A stretch of DNA of 64,000 nt from Microbacterium marinilacus (GCF_019753765.1 NZ_JAIJZW010000009.1:1-64000), one strand, 5' to 3'; shown: positions 42,907 to 51,631, counted from the first letter of the stretch. The notes: generated from the letters alone by a model not told the origin. Translations and numbers: made by a program.

Positions 42907-44513
42907 CGGCTCTCCTGAGGGGCGGGGTGGGGGAGGGGTCGTCGGGCGGGCAGGGTGACGACGAATGTGGAGCCGACGCCCGGGATGCTCTGCAGGGTGA
43001 GATCGCCGCCGTGGTCGCGGGTGATGTCGCGGCTGATCGCGAGGCCCAGGCCGCTGCCGTGCACGCTGGATCGGCGCACCGCGTCGGCGCGGAAGAAGCG
43101 CTCGAACACTCGGGGCTGCTCGGCCTCGGCGATGCCCGGGCCGTCGTCCCTGACGGCGAGGATCGCGCGGTCGCCGTCCTCCGTGCACCCGATCCAGACC
43201 CGGCCCTCGTCCCGTCCGTACTTGATCGCGTTCGACAGCAGGTTGTCGACGACCTGGCGCACGCGGCCCGCGTCGGCGAAGGCGGCGGTGCTCTCGATGC
43301 CCTCGGTGTCGATCACGACCCCGCGCTCGGCGGCGCGGGGGAGGGCCGCCTCCACCGCCTGGCGCGCGATGGCGCTCAGGTCGATCATCGACGCGCGCAG
43401 CGTCTCCGCCGGGTCGGCGTCCGGGGCGCGGGAGGCCGAGAGGATGTCGGTGACGAGGGCGAACAGGCGCTGCGCGTTGCGCTCGGCGACCTCGAGAGCC
43501 CCCCGCGCGGAGGCCGGGAGGCCGGGGTCGTCGAGCGCGAGGTCGAGGTACCCCATGATCGACGTCAGCGGCGTGCGCAGCTCGTGGGACACCGAGGCGA
43601 TGAGGTCGTCTCGTGCCCGCAGCGCGTTCCGCTCCGCCGTGACGTCGCGCGAGACGACGACGACACCGGCCGCGCCGTCGTCGGCGATCCGCCGGGCCGT
43701 GACGTGCAGCGCGCGGCGCTCGGTGCCGATCCCGCCGTGCCACAGCTCCACGCCCTCGAACGTCTCGCCGCGGGCGGCGCGCGCCAGGGGCCGGTCGGCG
43801 GCCGGCACGGGCGTGACGCCGTCCTCCTGGAACAGCGGGGCGTCCGGGTCGCCGTGCAGGCGCGCGTGCGCCTCGTTCGTCACCGTCACCCGGCCGTCGG
43901 CGCCGATGCGCGTCACGCCGAAGTCGACCGCCTGCAGCACCTCGCTGACGAGCGACTCCTGGTCGCGGGCGCGCTCGAAGGCGCGCTGCAGCGTGCGCGA
44001 CTGGCGCGCGAGCAGCGATCGCTGGGCCGTCGCGCGGCGCGACATCACCTGCCCGAACACCGCGAGCGACGCCAGCGTCAGCGGCATCAGCACGAGGCGC
44101 ACCTCGAACGCGGACGGCGTCTCGATCAGGGGCGCGAGATAGAGCACGGTCGTGAGGGCGACGGTGATGGAGGAGATCATGGCCCCGAACGTGAGGGAGA
44201 CCCAGAGCACGGGGAACACCCACAGCAGGGCGAGGCCGCTGGAGGGGTAGGCGAGCGAGAGCGAGCCGATGGAGACGATGTCGAGGGCCGGCACCGCGAT
44301 CGTCGCGAGCGACGGCAGGCGGTCCCAGCGCACGATGATCGCGCAGACGGTCGCGATGAACACGCCGGACACCCCGAGGATCAGCGAGGCGAGGTCCTGG
44401 TACTGGCCCGACATCAGCACGAACGCGGCCGCGAGCAGGATCACGAGCCCCAGCAGCAGCTGGTTCAGGATGATCGTGCGCTCGCGCGACGGGTCGCTGC
44501 GCGTGTGGGGCAT
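42903..44513 (-). CDS. Membrane histidine kinase with PAS domain
   Basis: The 536-residue kinase has five or six helices (roughly residues 13-160), a PAS region at about 190-290 and HisKA box SVSHELRTPLTSIMGYL near residue 311. The HATPase domain follows, with DNLLSNAIKYGRDEG near 425, VRDDGPGIAEAEQPRVFERF near 455 and GSGLGLAISRDI near 487. All catalytic boxes are intact. The membrane region is compact and lacks a large outer domain. It is cotranscribed with the degenerate GGDEF protein and probably signals to the convergent OmpR-type regulator at 41013. Confidence 0.9.
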   Translation of the reverse strand: MPHTRSDPSRERTIILNQLLLGLVILLAAAFVLMSGQYQDLASLILGVSGVFIATVCAIIVRWDRLPSLATIAVPALDIVSIGSLSLAYPSSGLALLWVFPVLWVSLTFGAMISSITVALTTVLYLAPLIETPSAFEVRLVLMPLTLASLAVFGQVMSRRATAQRSLLARQSRTLQRAFERARDQESLVSEVLQAVDFGVTRIGADGRVTVTNEAHARLHGDPDAPLFQEDGVTPVPAADRPLARAARGETFEGVELWHGGIGTERRALHVTARRIADDGAAGVVVVSRDVTAERNALRARDDLIASVSHELRTPLTSIMGYLDLALDDPGLPASARGALEVAERNAQRLFALVTDILSASRAPDADPAETLRASMIDLSAIARQAVEAALPRAAERGVVIDTEGIESTAAFADAGRVRQVVDNLLSNAIKYGRDEGRVWIGCTEDGDRAILAVRDDGPGIAEAEQPRVFERFFRADAVRRSSVHGSGLGLAISRDITRDHGGDLTLQSIPGVGSTFVVTLPARRPLPHPAPQESR

Positions 44514-44609
44514 GTCCAGACGCTACCGCGTGCCGCCCTCCGCCGAACCGGCGCCGCGCAGCCCGGGGCGCGCATGCCCGCGGCGATACCGGCCCGGGCG
44601 TGTCCGCGC

Positions 44610-44740
44610 ATCCGACCACGGTCGGATTCCCGCGCTGAGCGGCGGTTTCCGCCGTCAGCGGACAGCGGCCTCCGGCAGTGGAGGATGTCGGCGGCTGGTG
44701 GCAGAGTCGACCCGGTCCTCGCGCGCGTCCGCGCGAGGAC
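44610..44740. promoter_or_regulatory. Three successive palindromes in a divergent promoter region
   Basis: ATCCGAC-CACG-GTCGGAT lies at 44610-44627. CGCTGA-G-CGGCGG pairs with CCGCCG-TCAGCG at 44633-44660. GTCCTCGCGCG pairs with CGCGCGAGGAC at 44715-44740. All fall between the kinase start (44513, minus strand) and the exporter start (44761). The first has the form of a dimer operator; the last could fold in the exporter leader. No gene is seen in 44514-44760. Confidence 0.5.
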
Positions 44741-44760
44741 GTGCGACCGGTGGAGGCCCT

Positions 44761-46488
44761 GTGCTCGGCAAGCTCCTGTTCCGTTATCTCTGGCGATACA
44801 AGTGGCTGCTCGCCGGCGTCCTGGTGTTCCAGTTCGCCGCCGCGCTGGCCGCGCTGTACCTGCCCTCCCTCAACGCCGACATCATCGACAAGGGCGTGGC
44901 GAACGGCGACACCGCGTTCATCGTGCGCACGGGCCTCGTGATGCTGGCGGTGTCGCTCGGCCAGATCGTGGCGTCGATCATCGCGACGGCCTGCGCCGCC
45001 CGGTCGGCCATGGCCACGGGCCGCGACATCCGCCGCGACGTCTTCGAGAAGGTCAGCTCGTTCTCCGAGCGGGAGGTGTCGCAGTTCGGCGCCGGCTCGC
45101 TCATCACCCGCAACACCAACGACGTCCAGCAGCTGCAGATGCTGGCGATGATGGGCGCCACGATGCTCGTGCAGGCGCCCATGCTCGCGATCGGCGGCGT
45201 CATCATGGCGGTGCGCCAGGACGTGGGCCTCAGCTGGATCATCGGCGTCTCGGTGCCCGTGCTGCTCGTGCTCGCGGGCCTCATCATCTCGCGCATGGTG
45301 CCGCTGTTCCGCACCTACCAGTCGAAGCTCGACGCCGTGAACCGGGTGATGCGCGAGCAGCTGACGGGCGTGCGCGTCGTGCGCGCGTTCGTGCGCGAGC
45401 GCATCGAGGAGGAGCGGTTCCGCGGCGCGAACGACGACATCATGCTCGTCGGGCGCAGGGTCGGGTCGCTGTTCGTGCTGATGTTCCCGCTGATCATGCT
45501 GGTGCTGAACGTCACGATCGTCGCCGTCGTGTGGTTCGGCGGCGTCGAGGTGAACGAGGGGCGCGTCGAGATCGGCACGCTGTTCGCCTTCATGCAGTAC
45601 GTCGGGCAGATCCTCGGCGGCGTCATGATGGCCGCCTTCATGACGATCATGATCCCGCGCGCCGCGGTCTCCGCCGACCGCATCGGCGAGGTGCTGGGCG
45701 TCACCAGCTCGCTGCAGCGCCCCGACGCGGCCGTCGCCGAGCTGCCGACGCCGGGCGAGGTCGTGCTCGACGACGTGTCGTTCACGTACCCGGGCGCCGA
45801 CGAGCCGGTCATCCAGGGCATCGGCTTCCACGCCGCGCCCGGTGAGACCGTCGCGATCGTCGGCTCGACGGGAGCGGGCAAGACCACCCTCATCAACCTG
45901 ATCCCCCGCCTGTTCGACGTGACGGACGGGTCCGTGCGGGTCGGCGGCGTCGACGTGCGCGAGGCCGACCTCGAGGCGCTGTGGGCCGGCATCGGCCTCG
46001 TGCCGCAGCGGCCGTTCCTGTTCAACGGCACGATCGCGTCCAACCTGCGGTTCGGCCGCGAGGACGCCACCGACGACGAGCTGTGGGAGGCCCTGGCGAT
46101 CGCGCAGGCCGCGGACTTCGTGCGCGAGAAGCCGCACGGGCTCGACGAGCCGATCGCGCAGGGCGGCACCAACGTCTCGGGCGGTCAGCGTCAGCGGCTC
46201 GCGATCGCGCGGGCGATCGTCAGCCGGCCCGACGTCCTGATCTTCGACGACTCGTTCTCGGCCCTCGACCTCACCACCGACGCCCGGCTGCGGCAGGCGC
46301 TGTGGCGAGAGCTGCCGGGCGTGACGAAGATCGTCGTCGCCCAGCGGGTGTCCACGATCACCGACGCCGACAGGATCGTCGTGCTCGAGGGCGGCCGGAT
46401 GGCGGGGCTCGGCACGCACGACGAGCTGCTCGCGAGCAGCGCGACGTACCGCGAGATCGTCGACTCGCAGCTGGGGGCGAAGGCATGA
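44761..46488 (+). CDS. ABC exporter half, degenerate catalytic site
   Basis: This 575-residue half-transporter fuses six transmembrane helices (about residues 15-320) with an ABC ATPase domain. Walker A GSTGAGKTT is near residue 368 and signature NVSGGQRQRLAIARA near 471. The Walker B is followed by Asp instead of the catalytic Glu (VLIFDDSFSALD), the mark of the non-hydrolysing site in asymmetric heterodimers such as TmrAB or BmrCD. The following gene, 40 bases away, has the intact Glu and is the partner. Substrates are typically drugs, peptides or lipids. The GTG follows GGAGG. Confidence 0.9.
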   Translation: MLGKLLFRYLWRYKWLLAGVLVFQFAAALAALYLPSLNADIIDKGVANGDTAFIVRTGLVMLAVSLGQIVASIIATACAARSAMATGRDIRRDVFEKVSSFSEREVSQFGAGSLITRNTNDVQQLQMLAMMGATMLVQAPMLAIGGVIMAVRQDVGLSWIIGVSVPVLLVLAGLIISRMVPLFRTYQSKLDAVNRVMREQLTGVRVVRAFVRERIEEERFRGANDDIMLVGRRVGSLFVLMFPLIMLVLNVTIVAVVWFGGVEVNEGRVEIGTLFAFMQYVGQILGGVMMAAFMTIMIPRAAVSADRIGEVLGVTSSLQRPDAAVAELPTPGEVVLDDVSFTYPGADEPVIQGIGFHAAPGETVAIVGSTGAGKTTLINLIPRLFDVTDGSVRVGGVDVREADLEALWAGIGLVPQRPFLFNGTIASNLRFGREDATDDELWEALAIAQAADFVREKPHGLDEPIAQGGTNVSGGQRQRLAIARAIVSRPDVLIFDDSFSALDLTTDARLRQALWRELPGVTKIVVAQRVSTITDADRIVVLEGGRMAGLGTHDELLASSATYREIVDSQLGAKA

Positions 46489-46528
46489 TGCGTCGAGCGC
46501 GCGCGACCAGGGTGAGCGAGGGAACGAA

Positions 46529-48646
46529 GTGACCGAGACGAAACCCGCGACGGACGGGACGAAACCCGCGACGGACGGGACGGCCGTCAACGAGGAGCAG
46601 GCCCGCATCGAGGCCGAGCTCGCCGAGAAGGCGCGGCAGGAGGGCGGCGGGTGGGACTCGCCGCCGCCGGGCAAGCCGAAGGCGTTCGGCCGCAGCTTCG
46701 CCCGCTTCATCGGGCTGCTCGGCCCCTACAAGTGGGTGTTCGCCCTGGTGATGGTGCTCGGCGCCGCGGGGGTCGTGCTGTCGATCATCGCGCCGAGGGT
46801 GCTGGGCGAGGCCACGAACATCGTGTTCGAGGGCGTCATGTCGCTCACGGTCGGCGGGCAGTTCCCGGCGGGCACGACGCAGGAGGAGGTCGTCGCCGCG
46901 CTCCAGGCCGCCGGACAGACCGACCTCGCGAACACCATCGCCGCGATGCAGCACTTCGCGGTGGGCGGCGGCATCGACTTCCAGGCGCTGCGCACGGTCG
47001 TGGTCTGGGTGCTCGCGCTGTACGTCTTCTCGGCGCTGCTGCAGTGGGTGCAGGGCTACGTGATCAACGTGATCATGGTGAAGACCATGTGGCGCCTGCG
47101 CGAGCAGGTCGAGGCGAAGATCAACCGCCTGCCGCTGGCCTACTTCGACCGGGTGCAGCGAGGCGAGCTGATCTCGCGCGTCACGAACGACATCGACAAC
47201 ATGACGCAGACGCTGCAGCAGTCGCTGTCGGGGGCGGTCACGTCGATCCTGACCGTGGTCGGCGTGCTGATCATGATGTTCTCGATCTCGTGGCAGCTGG
47301 CGCTCGTGGCGCTCGTGGCCCTGCCGCTCATGGCCGTGATCTTCGGCGTCATCGGGCCGCGGTCGCAGCGCGCCTTCCAGTCGCAGTGGGCCAAGGTCGG
47401 TCGCCTGAACTCGCGCGTCGAGGAGGCGTTCTCGGGGCACGCGCTGGTGAAGGTGTACGGCCGGGAGAAGAGCAACGGCGAGGCGTTCGAGAAGGAGAAC
47501 GACGAGCTGTTCGACGCGGCGTTCAAGGCCCAGTTCTTCTCGGGCCTGATGATGCCGGGCGTGCAGTTCATCGGATCGCTCATCTACGCGGGCATCGCCG
47601 TGCTCGGCGGCATCATGGTCGCCAGCGGCCAGCTGCGCATCGGCGACGTGCAGGCGTTCGTGCAGTACTCGCAGCAGTTCACGCAGCCGCTCATGGAGCT
47701 CGGCGGCATGACCAGCGCGGTGCTGTCGGGCACGGCCTCGGCCGAGCGCGTCTTCGAGCTGCTCGACGAGCCCGAGCAGGAGGCCGACGCCGAGGACGCC
47801 CCGAAGGCGACCGCGGGCCGCGGCGTGATCGAGTTCCGGAACGTGTCGTTCTCGTACACCCCGGAGCAGCCGCTCATCCAAGACCTGTCGTTCCGGGTCG
47901 AGCCGGGCCAGACGGTCGCGATCGTCGGCCCGACCGGCGCCGGCAAGACCACCCTCGTGAACCTCATCATGCGGTTCTACGAGCTCGACGGCGGCGCGAT
48001 CCTGCTCGACGGGCAGGACACCTCGAGGATGACCCGGTACGACGTGCGCGAGCGCGCGGGCATGGTGCTGCAGGACCCGTGGCTGTTCTCCGGCACGATC
48101 CGCGAGAACATCCGGTACGGGCGGCAGTCGGCCACCGACGACGAGGTGGTCGAGGCGGCGAAGGCGACGTACGTCGACCGCTTCGTGCACACCCTGCCGG
48201 ACGGTTACGACACCGTGCTCGAGGAGGACGCCGCCAACGTGTCGGCGGGGGAGCGGCAGCTCATCACCATCGCCCGCGCGTTCGTGTCCCAGCCGAGCGT
48301 GCTGATCCTGGACGAGGCGACGAGCTCGGTCGACACCCGCACCGAGCAGCTGCTGCAGAACGCGATGGCGGCGCTGCGCGAGGGGCGCACGTCGTTCGTG
48401 ATCGCGCACCGGCTGTCGACGATCCGCGACGCCGACCTCATCCTCGTGATGGAGCACGGCGACATCGTCGAACAGGGCACGCACGACGAGCTGATCGGCC
48501 GGGAGGGCGCTTACTGGCGGCTCTACCAGTCGCAGTTCGAGCACGCAGCCGTCGACCTCGACGCGGCCCCCGCGCCGGAGGCGCCGGCGGACACGGCCGC
48601 GGTCGACGTCCTCCCCGCGGCCGACGCCGAGCCCGACCCGGTCTGA
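46529..48646 (+). CDS. ABC exporter half, catalytically competent partner
   Basis: The 705-residue half-transporter begins with a 50-residue hydrophilic extension containing a duplicated TKPATDG, then six helices and an ATPase with Walker A GPTGAGKTT near residue 468, signature NVSAGERQLITIARA near 571 and Walker B VLILDEATSSVD with the catalytic Glu. The first extracellular loop is enlarged (about residues 105-150, including TTQEEVVAALQAAGQTDLAN). An acidic and proline-rich tail of about 30 residues follows the ATPase. It forms the exporter with the previous gene. The GTG at 46529 follows GAGGGAA. Confidence 0.9.
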   Translation: MTETKPATDGTKPATDGTAVNEEQARIEAELAEKARQEGGGWDSPPPGKPKAFGRSFARFIGLLGPYKWVFALVMVLGAAGVVLSIIAPRVLGEATNIVFEGVMSLTVGGQFPAGTTQEEVVAALQAAGQTDLANTIAAMQHFAVGGGIDFQALRTVVVWVLALYVFSALLQWVQGYVINVIMVKTMWRLREQVEAKINRLPLAYFDRVQRGELISRVTNDIDNMTQTLQQSLSGAVTSILTVVGVLIMMFSISWQLALVALVALPLMAVIFGVIGPRSQRAFQSQWAKVGRLNSRVEEAFSGHALVKVYGREKSNGEAFEKENDELFDAAFKAQFFSGLMMPGVQFIGSLIYAGIAVLGGIMVASGQLRIGDVQAFVQYSQQFTQPLMELGGMTSAVLSGTASAERVFELLDEPEQEADAEDAPKATAGRGVIEFRNVSFSYTPEQPLIQDLSFRVEPGQTVAIVGPTGAGKTTLVNLIMRFYELDGGAILLDGQDTSRMTRYDVRERAGMVLQDPWLFSGTIRENIRYGRQSATDDEVVEAAKATYVDRFVHTLPDGYDTVLEEDAANVSAGERQLITIARAFVSQPSVLILDEATSSVDTRTEQLLQNAMAALREGRTSFVIAHRLSTIRDADLILVMEHGDIVEQGTHDELIGREGAYWRLYQSQFEHAAVDLDAAPAPEAPADTAAVDVLPAADAEPDPV
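46537..46578 (+). repeat. 21-base tandem repeat in exporter N terminus
   Basis: Two identical units (46537-46557 and 46558-46578), beginning GACGAAACCCGCGACGG, encode TKPATDG twice in the unstructured N-terminal extension. They are in frame. Confidence 0.88.
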
Positions 48647-48673
48647 GGTCAGGCGTCTCCCCGCCACGGGCTC

Positions 48674-48733
48674 GGAGATATCCACGCCGTAGGGCGGATC
48701 CGAGGGTCTGCCTCCTGCGGCGTGGATTTCTCC
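48674..48733. repeat. Palindromic intergenic repeat, copy B
   Basis: The left arm GGAGATATCCACGCCGTAGG at 48674-48693 matches the complement of 48714-48733 at 18 of 20 positions, with a 20-base spacer. A partial third arm with GGCGCGGATG follows. It lies between the exporter and the DUF559 gene; the rest of 48647-48854 holds only the presumed promoter of the latter. Confidence 0.85.
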
Positions 48734-48854
48734 TACGGCGCGGATGCGCGCGGATGCGGCGGCGGCTCGTCCCCAGGCGCCGGGCTCACGGTCGTGGTCC
48801 ACAATCGACCGGTCGGCGTCCGGCACGGGGCGCCGAAGGCCGGACGCTGAGCGT

Positions 48855-49682
48855 ATGGATGCGGTGGAGGCGCTGCGCGACGCCGGCGGTGTCGCACGAA
48901 CGGGATGGCTGGCGAGGCGCGGAGTGACCCGGCACGCGGTCCGCAGCGCGCTGGCGTCCGGCGAGGTCGAACGGATCAGGCCGGGCTGGCTGGCCCTCGC
49001 GGGAGCCGACGCGGAGCTGCGCGCCGCCGCCGAGATCGGCGTGGTGCTGAGCTGCGTGACGATCGCGCGACGCCGCGGCCTGTGGACGCCGACGGCGCGC
49101 GAGGCCCACGTCGCCGCGCAGCCGCACGCGCGGCTGATGCGCGAGACCACGGCGCACGTGCACTGGAGCGTCCCGGTCGTCCCACGCGATCCCGAGGCGT
49201 TGGAGGACTCACTGGTGAACGCGCTGGTGATCCTCAGCGGGTGTCGGCCGTACGAGGAGTCGCTCGCCGTCTGGGAGTCGGCGCTCCGCCTCGACGCGAT
49301 CGACCTCGACGTCGTGCGACGGCTGGAGCTGCCGCCCGGCGCACGCCGGATGGTCGCCGACGTCCTCCCGTTCGCGGACGCAGGCACCGAGACCGTGGTC
49401 TTCACCCGGCTCAAGTGGCTGCGGCTGCCCCTGCGGCGGCAGGTCTGGATCGCGGGTCATCCGGTGGACCTGCTGATCGGCGACCGGCTGGTGATCCAGA
49501 TCGACGGCGGTCACCACGTCGACGCGCAGCGCCTGATCGACAACGAGCACGACGCGCGCCTGCGCCTCCTGGGGTACCACGTCATCCGCGTCGGCTACCA
49601 CCAGATCTTCGGCGACTGGCCCGTCGTGCAGGAGCTCATCCTCACCGCGATCGCGCAACGCCTGCACCTCGCCGACCGCTGA
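48855..49682 (+). CDS. DUF559 (Vsr-like) nuclease-domain protein with AbiEi-like N terminus
   Basis: This 275-residue protein has an N-terminal winged-helix region resembling AbiEi antitoxins (DAGGVARTGWLARRGVTRHA to EVERIRPGWLAL, residues 8-50). The C-terminal domain of the DUF559/Vsr endonuclease-like fold has VDLLIGDRLVIQIDGGHHVD near residue 208, with the Asp and His expected at a metal site, and RLRLLGYHVIRVGYHQIF near 236. Biochemical roles of this family are not established; repair, defence or repeat mobility are possibilities. Related palindromes B and C lie on both sides within 125 bases. A weak -10 (GACGCT, 48843-48848) stands six bases before the ATG. Confidence 0.75.
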   Translation: MDAVEALRDAGGVARTGWLARRGVTRHAVRSALASGEVERIRPGWLALAGADAELRAAAEIGVVLSCVTIARRRGLWTPTAREAHVAAQPHARLMRETTAHVHWSVPVVPRDPEALEDSLVNALVILSGCRPYEESLAVWESALRLDAIDLDVVRRLELPPGARRMVADVLPFADAGTETVVFTRLKWLRLPLRRQVWIAGHPVDLLIGDRLVIQIDGGHHVDAQRLIDNEHDARLRLLGYHVIRVGYHQIFGDWPVVQELILTAIAQRLHLADR

Positions 49683-49694
49683 GCCGCGCCACCG

Positions 49695-49762
49695 AATCGG
49701 AGGAATCCACCGCGTAGGGCGAACCCGCGAGCTTTCCTCCTACGGCGTGGATTGCTCCGATT
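49695..49762. repeat. Palindromic intergenic repeat, copy C
   Basis: The left arm at 49695-49718 (AATCGGAGGAATCCACCGCG and on to TAGG) matches the complement of 49739-49762 at 21 of 24 positions, with a 20-base spacer as in copy B. It begins 13 bases after the DUF559 gene and runs into the 24-base tandem repeat. Confidence 0.87.
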
Positions 49763-49818
49763 CCGCGGATGTGGATTGCTCCGATTCCGCGGATGTGGAT
49801 TGCTCCGATTCCGCGGAT
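49747..49818. repeat. 24-base tandem repeat, three identical copies
   Basis: Three identical 24-base units start at 49747, 49771 and 49795, each beginning GTGGATTGCTCCGATTCC. The first unit overlaps the right arm of palindrome C, so the array looks like an expansion of that arm. It ends two bases before the stop of the carboxypeptidase gene. Confidence 0.93.
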
Positions 49819-49820
49819 GC

Positions 49821-51500
49821 CTACTGCAGGCCGAGCAGGTCGAGGGGGTGGGAGAGGCGCCAGAACAGGCTCGGACCCGTGAGGTCGTCGGCGAGCGCCA
49901 GGGGCACGGTCGCGGAGTCGAAGGGGCCGGTCGCGGTGAGCTCGCCGACGGCGCTGCCCTCCGACTCGCCGAGCTGCGGGTCGTAGTCGGTCTCGAGCTC
50001 GGCTGTGCCGTTGTCCCACAGCACGACGGAGGCGTCCTCCGCCGTCACGATGTCGACGGGCTCGCCCCACTCGGTCGTGACGGTCGCGACCGTGGTGCCG
50101 ACGGGCACCGCCGGGTCGGACTGCAGCGACTGCTCCACCTCGTCGAGCAGCGAGCGGCTCACGCTCTCCCGGGCGTCCTCGTCGGGCTGGCCGAGCACGG
50201 CCGCGTACACGCGCACGGTCGTCTGCCCGATCGTGATGTCCTTCGCCGTCAGCAGGTTCCACGACTCGATCCACCACTCCGACAGCGTGCCGGTCTTGAT
50301 GCCCACGACGCCCTGGTCGCCCAGCAGCGGGTTGGTGTTCTCGACGACGCCGGCGCCCGGCAGGTCGATCTCGGGCATCGCGACGATCTCCGCGATGACC
50401 GGGTCCGCCAGGGCCACGCCGGCGAGCTTGACCAGCGCCGCCGGCGTCGCGACGTTGCCGGGGTCGATGCCGCTGGCGTCGACCATCGTGATGCCGGACA
50501 GGCCGTGCTCCTCGAGCCACGCGGGCACCTGCAGCACGAACGCGTCCTTCGACCCCCACAGCTCGGTCGTGAGGCGGTCGATGTAGTTGTTCGCGGATCC
50601 GACGAGGATGCCCTCGAGCAGCTCCCGCTGCGTCAGCGTGCCGTCGACCGGCACGTCGAGCGCCGACTCGTTCTGCACCCGGTACTGCCAGTAGAGCTGG
50701 CTGTCGGCATAGGTGAACGCGTACGAGGGGCCGTCCTCGTCGACGTCGAGGGGCGCACGGTCGAGGATCATCAGCGCCGTGACGAGCTTCGCGATGCTCG
50801 CCATCGGCACGCTCTCGCCCGCCTGCGCGGCCACCGTGCCGAGTCCCTCCGCGCCGACCGCCGCCGTCCCCTCCGCGGGCCAGGTCAGCCCGAGCGGATG
50901 CCCGGCCTGCGACTGCACCTGCGTCGCCGAGACGTCGGGCGCGACGTTCGCGAGGGGCCAGAGCGCGCAGCCCGCCACGTACGCGATCGCGACCGCGCCC
51001 GCCGTGATGAGGGGCGCGGCGACGGAGCCCCGGCGTTCCCGGGGCGGGGGAAGGAGGTAGGTCGTCGCCGGCACGTGGGAGGTCGTCGAGAGCGATGCCG
51101 GCGCCGCCGCGACCGAGAGCCCGGCAGGGTCGACCCAGGCGAGCGCGGCGGGGGTCGGGCGGTCCGGCTGGTCGTCCGCCCGACGCTCCGCCCGGCTCGC
51201 CTGCGCGGCGGCGCCGGGGGCGGAACGGCGCACACGCCGTGCCGAGATGCTGCGGGCGGCCGGGAGCGCGGGCTCCGACGGGTCGACCTCGGCGGCCGAC
51301 AGCGCGCGCCGCCGGATCGTCGGGGCGATCATCTCGGCCTCGCCGCTCTGGATGAAGGCGGCCACGTCGAACGGCTGCGTCGCGGCCAGCTCGTCGTCGG
51401 CGCGCCTGTTGGTCTCGGCGGCGCCGACGGGGGGATGCGGCGACGAGGCCGCGTCGCTCCCGTCGAGCGCCGCGCCCTGGGGGAGGTCCTCGGTCGCCAC
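49821..51500 (-). CDS. D-alanyl-D-alanine carboxypeptidase, peptidase S11
   Basis: The 559-residue product is a penicillin-binding-type carboxypeptidase that trims peptidoglycan stems outside the cell. It has an N-terminal cytosolic region of about 150 residues rich in Ala, Pro and Arg, then one helix (PLITAGAVAIAYVAGCALWP) and the extracytoplasmic domain. SxxK is PMASIAKLVTAL near residue 233, SxN is VGSANNYID near 300 and KTG is VGIKTGTLSEWW near 399. The long cytosolic leader is unusual for the family. GTG at 51500 is used because TACCTT at 51507-51512 is a -10 six bases upstream, indicating a leaderless start. Confidence 0.88.
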   Translation of the reverse strand: MATEDLPQGAALDGSDAASSPHPPVGAAETNRRADDELAATQPFDVAAFIQSGEAEMIAPTIRRRALSAAEVDPSEPALPAARSISARRVRRSAPGAAAQASRAERRADDQPDRPTPAALAWVDPAGLSVAAAPASLSTTSHVPATTYLLPPPRERRGSVAAPLITAGAVAIAYVAGCALWPLANVAPDVSATQVQSQAGHPLGLTWPAEGTAAVGAEGLGTVAAQAGESVPMASIAKLVTALMILDRAPLDVDEDGPSYAFTYADSQLYWQYRVQNESALDVPVDGTLTQRELLEGILVGSANNYIDRLTTELWGSKDAFVLQVPAWLEEHGLSGITMVDASGIDPGNVATPAALVKLAGVALADPVIAEIVAMPEIDLPGAGVVENTNPLLGDQGVVGIKTGTLSEWWIESWNLLTAKDITIGQTTVRVYAAVLGQPDEDARESVSRSLLDEVEQSLQSDPAVPVGTTVATVTTEWGEPVDIVTAEDASVVLWDNGTAELETDYDPQLGESEGSAVGELTATGPFDSATVPLALADDLTGPSLFWRLSHPLDLLGLQ

Positions 51501-51631
51501 CCGCCTAAGGTACCCGCTGGCCCCCGGAGAAAGCCGCAGATCCGCCGCTGAGCGACCGCGTCGCGTGCCGTGGGCGCGCATCCGCGGGCCCGCCGAGCTC
51601 CCGGCCTGTCGAACGGCGCCGCCGATCGCCC

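Noticed and set aside
41734..46710. 1658-codon minus-strand open frame
   Set aside because: Only its last 390 codons form a plausible protein (41734-42906). The rest is a shadow of the histidine kinase on the same strand and of the exporter on the other strand.
46358..49414. Open frame of over 1000 codons on the minus strand opposite the ABC exporter and DUF559 genes
   Set aside because: It is antisense to well-recognised proteins, has low-complexity R/H/D composition and no family features. It is an effect of very high G/C at third positions.
49747..49818. Triple 24-base array considered as a CRISPR
   Set aside because: The units are directly adjacent with no spacers.
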